Under the pieces are notes generated by a model. That model was not told where the DNA came from and searched no databases. It saw nothing but the letters and a program-made list of their open reading frames with translations. Shown here piece by piece: positions 25,401-32,246 of a stretch of 64,000 nucleotides of DNA. The stretch covers positions 124,001 through 188,000 of the forward strand of contig JAPWKG010000004.1 of NCBI GenBank assembly GCA_028283625.1, read 5' to 3'. A program made the position numbers and the translations under genes. The DNA comes from Acidobacteriaceae bacterium (GTDB taxonomy: Bacteria > Acidobacteriota > Terriglobia > Terriglobales > Acidobacteriaceae). Numbering within the stretch: position 1 is the stretch's first letter; the number at the start of each line of letters is the position of its first letter.

Positions 25401-25577
25401 ATGAAACGTGTCTGTTCTTCTTGCAAGTGCGGAGAATACCAACGAATCAATCGCAGGGGATGGCTTCAAAGAAGCGTAATTACTTGGTTTGGCTTCTATC
25501 CGTGGGAGTGCGTCATCTGCCGGCGCGTCCGTTTTTTTCATGATGATGGACGGAGCTTAGGTCAGCAAGCCGCTTAG
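25401..25577 (+). CDS. zinc-ribbon microprotein
   Basis: 58 aa. Two metal-binding knuckles, CSSCKC near the N-terminus and CVIC near residue 39, flank RINRRGWLQRSVITWFGFYPWE. The arrangement CxxC - RRG - hydrophobic - GxYPxxC - C is one I associate with small proteins of soil bacteria, function unknown. The ATG has GGAG 14 nt upstream, imperfect. It is one of few convergent 3' ends here without a terminator hairpin, which lowers confidence. Confidence 0.5.
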   Translation: MKRVCSSCKCGEYQRINRRGWLQRSVITWFGFYPWECVICRRVRFFHDDGRSLGQQAA

Positions 25578-25625
25578 TCACGGTTCCCCACGCGACCTTT
25601 GTACGTATAAGTCGAATTGATGAGA

Positions 25626-27161
25626 TCATTCGGATTTTCCGAACGATGAATTTCCAAGAGGCTCTTCTTCCTCTTCGGCGGCTGCGAGCATCTGCAGCAT
25701 ATTTTGTCCCAGCGTTTCTCCCGCCAGGGGTGTTCCCATATCCAGCCGGTTCACGTTACGGAAAGCGCGGTTGACCGTTCGCGTTTTGCGGCCGATTTCG
25801 CCCAGCGTGTTCTGGACGGTACCGACCTGCTTTTCGACTTTCTCCATGAGTCCGCCGAATTTTTCGAACTCTTTCTGCGCAGTCATAAAGACCTGATGCA
25901 CGTCGTGCAGGTTTTTCTGGAACTTTACGGTGCGGAAGACGAGCTGGAAGCTGGTCAGGATCATCGTGAAAGCCGAAGGTCCGGCGATGACGACGTTGCA
26001 CTGCTGCTGAATTTCCGCGTGCAGGCCGGGACGGCGCATGACTTCGGCATAGAGAGCTTCGGTCGGCAGATACATGATGGCAAAGGGAAGCGTATTGGGC
26101 GGGTCAATATATTTATCGCAAATCCGCTTGCCCTCGGTACGGATCGCACGTTCGAAGGCTGTGCTGGCGCGCTTACGGTCCTCCTCTGTTCCATTTTCGT
26201 AGGCGTCTTCCAGGCGCTCCCAATCCTCCATCGGGAACTTGGAGTCAAGCGCGAGCAGGACGGTGGTGTCAGGTCCGTTCGGGACCTTCAGGGCAAACTC
26301 CACGGTCTCCTGCGTGCCTTTCTTGATCTGTGCGTTGACGACGTACTGATCGGCCGAGAACATCTGCTCCAGTTGCTGGCCGAGCAGGAATTCACCGACG
26401 ATGCCGCGTGCCTTTACGTTCGAGAGCACGCGCTTGAGGTCGCCGACGCCTGCAGCCAGAGTTGTCATCTCCCCGAGCCCCTTGTGCACGGTGGCAAGCT
26501 GGTCCGTAACAGCACCGAAGCTCTCGGTGAGCCGTGTATGCAGGGTTTGCTGCAGCTTTTCGTCTACGGTGGCGCGCATTTGTTCCAGCTTGGCGGCGTT
26601 ATCCTGATTCAGCTTGTCGAGCCGCTGCTGCATTGCCTCGCGCAGCTTGCTCTGCTCCGCGGTCTGGGCGAGGGAAAGCTCGTTCAGGCGTGAATGCAGT
26701 GTTTCGCGGCTGTCGTTGAGCTGCCGCGTGGTTTCCGAGGTAAAGCCAATCAGGCGCTGCTGTAGAGCGGCCAGCTGGTTTTCCACGTTTTTACGAAGCG
26801 CTTCGGCATCGGTTTTATTGTCGGCACGGAAGCTGCCGAGACCCACGTTGAGCGTGTTGCCGAGCGTCTGAATGCTGGCGAGGACTTCGGCACGCAGCTC
26901 CCGGTTGGCGGTGTCGCTTTGCTGGCGCAGGCGTGTGGCGTCCTCGGCGGCGTCCTTGCGCAGGCCGCTTAGTTCCCCTCGCAGATATTGCTCGGTGCCG
27001 GAGAGCTTTTGGTCCAGACGCACCATCTGCCCCTGCAGGTCGGAGGCGAGCAGAGCCTCCAGCCGCGGGTCGGTCGAGCCGGATTTCCCTGGCTTGCGTA
27101 GCAAAAGCGCAAGAGCGATGAGGAGCGTGAGAACTTCAAGGGCAACAAGGGTGAGGGTCAT
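25626..27161 (-). CDS. rmuC: DNA recombination protein RmuC
   Basis: 511 aa. One N-terminal membrane segment (MTLTLVALEVLTLLIALALLL), a long coiled coil (about 35-230), then the RmuC nuclease-like domain: GIVGEFLLGQQLEQMF, VEFALKVP, ALDSKFPMEDWERLEDAYE, KYIDPPNTLPFAIMYLPTEALYAEV and VIAGPSAFTMILTSFQLVFRT. The DSKFP region carries the PD-(D/E)XK-like core. RmuC limits genomic inversions and is implicated in phage/anti-DNA defence in some bacteria. Start ATG 27159-27161 with AAGGA. Confidence 0.93.
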   Translation of the reverse strand: MTLTLVALEVLTLLIALALLLRKPGKSGSTDPRLEALLASDLQGQMVRLDQKLSGTEQYLRGELSGLRKDAAEDATRLRQQSDTANRELRAEVLASIQTLGNTLNVGLGSFRADNKTDAEALRKNVENQLAALQQRLIGFTSETTRQLNDSRETLHSRLNELSLAQTAEQSKLREAMQQRLDKLNQDNAAKLEQMRATVDEKLQQTLHTRLTESFGAVTDQLATVHKGLGEMTTLAAGVGDLKRVLSNVKARGIVGEFLLGQQLEQMFSADQYVVNAQIKKGTQETVEFALKVPNGPDTTVLLALDSKFPMEDWERLEDAYENGTEEDRKRASTAFERAIRTEGKRICDKYIDPPNTLPFAIMYLPTEALYAEVMRRPGLHAEIQQQCNVVIAGPSAFTMILTSFQLVFRTVKFQKNLHDVHQVFMTAQKEFEKFGGLMEKVEKQVGTVQNTLGEIGRKTRTVNRAFRNVNRLDMGTPLAGETLGQNMLQMLAAAEEEEEPLGNSSFGKSE

Positions 27162-27267
27162 TTCGTATTTCCTTCGCCATCGAGCATATCGCATCGCAGG
27201 GAAGAAACCTGTGTTTGAATCGTAATGAGAGCACACTTGCTCACCGAAGGGTTGCGTTCAAGTCTTT

Positions 27268-27942
27268 ATGCGTATGCTTCGCGTTTCCTCTGTTGCCGTT
27301 CTGTCGCTCGCTTTTGCTGCGTCTGCTGCTGTTGCGCAGACTTCGGTGCCGCCTAACCAGATCTCGGTTAAGGGCGATACCTCCATCCTGAAGGCGCCTG
27401 CGGGCGTGAAGGTCGCCATCCTGGAGTGGGAAGATCTGGAGTGCCCGGCCTGCGCGCACGCGTTCCCGATCGTGCACGAGGCTGCGGGTCATTACAAGAT
27501 TCCGATCGTCGAACGCGACTTCCCGCTGCAGATGCATCTTTGGTCCAAGCGTGCGGCGCTCTATGCGCGGTATATGCACGACAAGATCTCTCCGGATTTT
27601 GCTCTGGAGTACCGTCGCGAGGTCTTTGCCAAGCAGTACAGCATCTCGTCGATGGATGATCTGGAAGGATTTACCCGCCAGTACATGAGCAAGTCCGGCA
27701 AGCAGCTGCCTTTTGTTGTGGACCCGGATGGCTCGCTGCAGAAGGAGATCGATGCGGATTACAACCTGGGCGTTCGTCTGGGGATTAACGAAACGCCGAC
27801 CATCGTCGTGGCAACCCAGCATCACTGGATCCAGGTGAAGGACGTTTCGCAGCTTTATAACGCGATCGATCAGGCCAATGAAATGGCTGCTCATGAAGTT
27901 CCCACATCGACAGGCGCGCACAAGACCGCAGTGAAGAAGTAA
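27268..27942 (+). CDS. DsbA-like periplasmic thiol oxidoreductase
   Basis: 224 aa with a signal peptide (to VAQ, about residue 24). Thioredoxin-fold motif ECPACAHAFPIVHE (CPAC active site, about 58-61) and cis-Pro loop NETPTIVVA. The inserted helical domain fits the DsbA/DsbC-G superfamily. Probably oxidises or isomerises disulfides in exported proteins. 10 nt before the next gene, so likely an operon. Confidence 0.85.
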   Translation: MRMLRVSSVAVLSLAFAASAAVAQTSVPPNQISVKGDTSILKAPAGVKVAILEWEDLECPACAHAFPIVHEAAGHYKIPIVERDFPLQMHLWSKRAALYARYMHDKISPDFALEYRREVFAKQYSISSMDDLEGFTRQYMSKSGKQLPFVVDPDGSLQKEIDADYNLGVRLGINETPTIVVATQHHWIQVKDVSQLYNAIDQANEMAAHEVPTSTGAHKTAVKK

Positions 27943-27952
27943 ACTCGCCCGT

Positions 27953-28351
27953 ATGTCGGGATTCTGGGACAAACTTTTTTCGAAACGCCAACCAGCCCCT
28001 CAGTGTCCGCCGGATGTTTCGGCTGATGCCGAGGGGTTGACTGTTGCGGAGATGGATGGCGAAGAAGCCGTTTATGTGCGTGTTCCGTGGACGTCGATCA
28101 CCACGATTCTGGCGCATAGGCAGGATGTTTTCGGTGTCGAGCAGCTGCGGTTTGAGGTGCTGACCGACCTCGCAGATGAAGCGGTGCTGATCACGGAGGA
28201 TGACACGGGGTTTGAGGCGTTTCTTCAAGGCGCCGTGTCTTTTCTGCCGGGCATCGGGGCCTCATGGGCCCAGGATCTTGCCGCAATGCAGATCGTTCCG
28301 GGCGAGGTCCGGGTTCTTTACCGTCGCGAGGCCGGGTACTCGGCTGAGTGA
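27953..28351 (+). CDS. conserved-looking cytoplasmic protein, function unknown
   Basis: 132 aa, 10 nt after the DsbA-like gene. Contains MDGEEAVYVRVPWTSITTILAHRQDVFGVEQLRF and TEDDTGFEAFLQGAVSFLPGIG. The mixed alpha/beta pattern with a short acidic loop (EDDTGFEAF) resembles uncharacterised small proteins. No signal peptide or membrane segment. No family recognised. Confidence 0.7.
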   Translation: MSGFWDKLFSKRQPAPQCPPDVSADAEGLTVAEMDGEEAVYVRVPWTSITTILAHRQDVFGVEQLRFEVLTDLADEAVLITEDDTGFEAFLQGAVSFLPGIGASWAQDLAAMQIVPGEVRVLYRREAGYSAE

Positions 28352-28560
28352 GCACACGAGGGTGCAGCCCGTCCGCGGAAAGGGATGATCCCACCACCTC
28401 ATCGGCAGCAATCATGCCGATGCTCTGCGCCGGCTTCTGGAGCACAAGTGGCCTGTTGAAGGCGGGGAGCGAATCTTCCCAGGTCCGAGCTCCCTCTGGA
28501 AGCCGCTCGGCCCGTGCTGGAGCTGCTGCAGGCTGAGTCGGCGGCCGGATAAAGCAAACA

Positions 28561-28594
28561 GAAACGCCCTGAGGCTTAGGCCGCAGGGCGTTTC
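28561..28594. terminator. bidirectional terminator, 11-bp stem
   Basis: GAAACGCCCTG (28561-28571) pairs with CAGGGCGTTTC (28584-28594). The 210 nt before it (28352-28560) show no supported gene. Confidence 0.7.
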
Positions 28595-28612
28595 GCATGT
28601 CAGTACGAAAAC

Positions 28613-29707
28613 TTATTGGATCTGGATCAGCTCGGACTCGGGTGCTCCGTGATGTCCGGCACCGCCTGGAGTGATGGTCGTGTGCTGCGGTGCGCGCCAG
28701 TGGTCGATGTAGCTGACCTGATGCACACAGGAGATGGTGCAGTTTGGTGCGCAGGACTTTTCGGTCAGGAACTCGCGTTTGACGTCCTCGGTGGTGTACT
28801 CCGCAATGGGAACGCCGGGATAGCCGCGCTGCTGCGAACAGTAATGCACCAGCCCGTTTTCGCAGACGTAGATGTAACGCGAACCGGCACGGCAGCGCCA
28901 GTCGTTCGGCAGGCCATTGGCGATTGCTTCCTGGAAGCCGTTGAAGCGCGAGTAGCTGCGGCGGGTAAGGCGGCGAACCTCATCCCAAACCTTGCGCTCC
29001 GCTTCGCCAAGCGGCTTGAGCTGTCCGGAACCATCGTGAATGATGCCGATGGTGGAGGAGAAGCCCAGCGAAAGGGCCCGTTTTGAGATTGTGAGCGCAT
29101 CTTCCGGGTTCGATACACCGCCACCGACCACGGAGTTGATGTTTACGTGGAAGTCGGCAGACTCGGCCAGCATGCGCAGCTTGGCGTCGAGCACCTTGAG
29201 CGACTTCTTGGAGACCTCATCCGGCATGATGTTGTCGATGGAGATCTGCATGTGATCGAGCCCGGCCTTGTTCAGGCGCTGGATACGCTCCGGCATGAGC
29301 AGATAGCCGTTGGTGATCATGCCGGCGATTGCACCGGTCTTGCGGATGCGCGCGATGATCTGGTCCAGTTCCGGGTGGAGAAGGGGCTCGCCGCCGGAGA
29401 TGGTGATGACGGAGGTGCCGAGGCGGCCCAGATGGTCGATCCGGCTCAGCATTTCGTCGATGGGGGTCGGCTTGGAGACGTCGTCGAACTCGTTGCAGTA
29501 CGTGCAGGCCAGGTTGCAGCGGCGCATGGGCACGATGTGCGCCATGTACGGGTGCGAGGTCGAGGCAAGCGCACTTCCGATGGAGCCGATCTCCCGGAGT
29601 TTGCGCGCAGCCGCGATAAGGCGTCGGCGCGCGGTCATCTTGCGTTTGAAGGGCGTTTCGCCGGGGGCGAACTTCTGGGCTTCCACGGGCTGCGTTTGAG
29701 TCGACAT
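28613..29707 (-). CDS. radical SAM protein with SPASM-like cysteine tail
   Basis: 364 aa. The 4Fe-4S/SAM motif is CNLACTYC (about 63-70), followed by SGGEPLLHPELDQII (GGEP SAM contact). The C-terminal third has further cysteines (WRCRAGSRYIYVCENGLVHYC...SCAPNCTISC) that could bind extra clusters. Such proteins modify peptides, lipids or cofactors; no partner peptide or substrate gene is adjacent, so the role is unknown. The ATG follows AAAGGTGC. Confidence 0.85.
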   Translation of the reverse strand: MSTQTQPVEAQKFAPGETPFKRKMTARRRLIAAARKLREIGSIGSALASTSHPYMAHIVPMRRCNLACTYCNEFDDVSKPTPIDEMLSRIDHLGRLGTSVITISGGEPLLHPELDQIIARIRKTGAIAGMITNGYLLMPERIQRLNKAGLDHMQISIDNIMPDEVSKKSLKVLDAKLRMLAESADFHVNINSVVGGGVSNPEDALTISKRALSLGFSSTIGIIHDGSGQLKPLGEAERKVWDEVRRLTRRSYSRFNGFQEAIANGLPNDWRCRAGSRYIYVCENGLVHYCSQQRGYPGVPIAEYTTEDVKREFLTEKSCAPNCTISCVHQVSYIDHWRAPQHTTITPGGAGHHGAPESELIQIQ

Positions 29708-29770
29708 GATGCACCTTTTATTCTACCGCGTCGGCCTTGCGTGCGAGCGGTATGCTCAAGAGCGAGACCG

Positions 29771-30586
29771 ATGGAGAAACTGCTGGATGTCCGAGAGTTG
29801 CGTGTGCGTTTTGGCGCGTATGAGGCCGTGCATGGCATCTCCTTTGCTGTGGGCAAGGGGGAAACGCTGGGGCTGGTGGGAGAGTCCGGCTCGGGCAAGA
29901 GCGCAAGCAGTCTGGCTCTGATGGGACTATTGCCAGCAACCGCCGCAGTGAGCGGCGTGCTCCGGCTGGGGGAGCAGGATGTGCTTGCCCTGGGCGAAGA
30001 GGAGCGTCGCAGGCTGCGCGGCCGCCGTGTCGCCATGATCTTTCAGGAGCCGATGACTGCGTTGAATCCTGTGATGCCCATTGGCCGGCAGATTGCCGAG
30101 GCGGTCCTGGCGCATGAGCCGCACATCGCGCGCGCGCGGCTAAAGCAACGGGTGCTCGAGGCGCTGCATGAGGTGGCGCTGCCGCAGCCGGAGCGCCGTT
30201 ACCACGATTATCCGCACCAGTTCTCCGGCGGTCAGCGCCAGCGCATTGTGATCGCCATGGCCCTGATCAACCGGCCGGAGCTGGTGATCGCCGACGAGCC
30301 GACCACGGCGCTTGACGTAACGGTGCAGAAGCAGATTCTTGCACTGCTGCGTCGCTTGCGAACCGAGCGTGGGATGGCGATGATCTTTATTTCCCATGAC
30401 CTTGCGGTGGTGGGCGAGGTCGCGGACCGTATCGCGGTCATGCGGCAAGGGCAGATTGTCGAGTGCGGGCCCATGCGGCAGATACTGCTGGAGCCGCAAC
30501 ATACCTATACGAAGCAACTGCTTGCAGCGGCACCCACGATGCATACCGACCGCGATCACGCTCTGGAGACCGGTCAGGGGGCGTAA
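29771..30586 (+). CDS. oligopeptide-type ABC transporter ATP-binding protein, orphan
   Basis: 271 aa from ATG 29771. DppD/OppD-like ATPase: Walker A GESGSGKS (about 38-45), Q-loop MIFQEPMTALNP, signature FSGGQRQRIVIAMAL, Walker B LVIADEPTTALD, His-switch ISHDL. The C-terminal oligo_HPY hint is QHTYTKQLLAAAP. No permease, binding protein or second ATPase is next to it, so its transporter must be encoded elsewhere or is lost. The frame extends far upstream through unrelated sequence. Confidence 0.88.
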   Translation: MEKLLDVRELRVRFGAYEAVHGISFAVGKGETLGLVGESGSGKSASSLALMGLLPATAAVSGVLRLGEQDVLALGEEERRRLRGRRVAMIFQEPMTALNPVMPIGRQIAEAVLAHEPHIARARLKQRVLEALHEVALPQPERRYHDYPHQFSGGQRQRIVIAMALINRPELVIADEPTTALDVTVQKQILALLRRLRTERGMAMIFISHDLAVVGEVADRIAVMRQGQIVECGPMRQILLEPQHTYTKQLLAAAPTMHTDRDHALETGQGA

Positions 30587-30625
30587 GGTGGAAGCAGAAG
30601 CTTCTGCGGTGCAATGGTGGGATCC

Positions 30626-30653
30626 TTGCGCTGTTCTTCTGCTGCGATACACT
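30626..30653 (+). promoter_or_regulatory. candidate promoter of the phosphoesterase gene
   Basis: TTGCGC (30626-30631) and TACACT (30648-30653) with a 16-bp spacer, 25 nt before the ATG. The -10 core and its flank (CTGCGATACACTGAG) recur with small changes before the aquaporin gene at 38791. Confidence 0.4.
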
Positions 30654-30678
30654 GAGGCGTCACCCGACGGAATTTTGC

Positions 30679-31428
30679 ATGCGCGTTCTTGTAATCTCCG
30701 ACATCCACGGAAACTTTCACGCTTTGCAGGCTGTGCTTGAGGTTGCAGGCCCCTGGGACGAGCTGTGGAATCTTGGCGATGCGGTCGGCTACGGTGCACT
30801 TCCGAACGAAGTGCTGGATGCATTGCGGCCGGTAGCGAAGCTGAACGTGCGCGGAAACCATGACCGCGCATGCTCGGGCGTGAGCAGCACGCATGGCTTC
30901 AACCCTGTCGCGGCAGAGGCTGCGAGCTGGACGATGGAGCATTTGACGGTGGAGAACCTGGAGTGGCTGCGGAACTGGCCCAAGGGGCCGTTGCACGCCA
31001 CTGAACGCGCTACGTGCGCGCATGGCTCGCCGCTGCATGAGGATCACTACATTGTGAGTATGCGCGACGCCTGGATGCCGCTGCAGCGCATGGAAACCGA
31101 GCTGACCTTCTTTGGGCACACGCACGTGCAGGGCGGGTTTTCGCTTCATCAGCAGGACTGGGAAGAATCGCGCCCGATCTATCGCACCAAGGATGCGGCC
31201 GAGTTCTGGAGTATGGAGGTTGCTCGCGGTTCCAAGCACCTCGTCAACCCGGGTTCGGTTGGCCAGCCCCGCGATGGAGACTGGCGTGCGGCGTATGCGA
31301 TCTACGACACGGAGCTGGAACGCGTGACCTTCTACCGGATTCCTTATGACGTGGAGGCCGCGCAACGGGCGATTCGTGAGGCGCATCTGCCGGACCGTCT
31401 TGCGACGCGGCTTGCCTCCGGGCGCTAG
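30679..31428 (+). CDS. calcineurin-like metallophosphoesterase
   Basis: 249 aa. Five metal-binding blocks: ISDIHGNFHAL (DxH), LGDAVGYG (GD), VRGNHDRAC (GNHD), CAHGSP and FFGHTHVQGG (GHxH). The size and order match the YfcE/MJ0936 group of phosphodiesterases. The substrate is unknown. Followed by msrA after 38 nt. Confidence 0.88.
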   Translation: MRVLVISDIHGNFHALQAVLEVAGPWDELWNLGDAVGYGALPNEVLDALRPVAKLNVRGNHDRACSGVSSTHGFNPVAAEAASWTMEHLTVENLEWLRNWPKGPLHATERATCAHGSPLHEDHYIVSMRDAWMPLQRMETELTFFGHTHVQGGFSLHQQDWEESRPIYRTKDAAEFWSMEVARGSKHLVNPGSVGQPRDGDWRAAYAIYDTELERVTFYRIPYDVEAAQRAIREAHLPDRLATRLASGR

Positions 31429-31466
31429 ACGCATCGTTCCGGGCTGCTGCGGCGTCCAATCAGATT

Positions 31467-32093
31467 ATGGCTACGAAACGTTCTGAACCCATTCCCGCTC
31501 CGTTGCACGATCTGACCGCTCCTGCGTCTGGCTATGAGGCCGGGCAGAAGGAAGCAGCCGTGTTTGCAGGGGGTTGTTTCTGGGGTGTGCAGTCGGTCTT
31601 CCAGCGTGTGAAGGGCGTGATCGACACGGTGGTGGGCTACAGTGGCGGCTCGGCGGAGACGGCAAACTATCGCACCGTCTGCGAGGACTGGACGGGGCAC
31701 GCCGAGGCGATTGAGATTACCTACGACCCCTCGGTGGTCAGCTACGGCACGTTGCTGCGGATCTTCTTCTCCGTAGTGCATGACCCCACGCAGCTGAACC
31801 GACAGGGCAATGACATTGGCACCAGCTATCGCTCGGCGATTTTTACCGTGAACGAGGAGCAGGCGCGCGTAGCCCAGGAGTACATTCGCCAGCTGGACGC
31901 TGCGCATATCTTTCTGGAGCCGATCGTGACGACGGTACAGCCGCTCGGAACGTTCTATCGCGGGGAGGACTACCACCAGGATTATGCGGTCCACAATCCG
32001 CAGAATCCCTACATCCAGGTCTGCGACGTGCCAAAGGTGGCTGCTCTGGAGCAGCAGTTCCCGGACCTGTTGCAGCCCTATCACTTGCGATAA
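31467..32093 (+). CDS. msrA: peptide methionine sulfoxide reductase A
   Basis: 208 aa. Catalytic GCFWGVQSVFQ (Cys about 37), GVIDTVVGYSGG, YRTVCEDWTGHAEAIEI and the conserved FFSVVHDPTQLNRQGNDIGTSYRS. Reduces Met-S-sulfoxide in damaged proteins. No signal peptide, so cytoplasmic. No msrB domain or gene follows. One more Cys (QVCDV) near residue 190 may serve as a resolving residue. Confidence 0.95.
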   Translation: MATKRSEPIPAPLHDLTAPASGYEAGQKEAAVFAGGCFWGVQSVFQRVKGVIDTVVGYSGGSAETANYRTVCEDWTGHAEAIEITYDPSVVSYGTLLRIFFSVVHDPTQLNRQGNDIGTSYRSAIFTVNEEQARVAQEYIRQLDAAHIFLEPIVTTVQPLGTFYRGEDYHQDYAVHNPQNPYIQVCDVPKVAALEQQFPDLLQPYHLR

Positions 32094-32246
32094 CCGCGCC
32101 GCATGACGGAAAAGAGGGAAACGGGGGTGGCCGACAGGCTTCCCCCGTTTGTTTTGTCGCAGTTATGAACCATCCGTGCAGGGTTTTTGCGCGTCCAAGA
32201 GTTACACCATCGCTGTGCTGGATTTTGTTTGAGTAAGGACGCCCCC

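Noticed and set aside
28348-28536. 62-codon plus frame after the 27953 gene
   Set aside because: Overlaps the preceding stop, has no ribosome site and a low-complexity Ser/Arg product.
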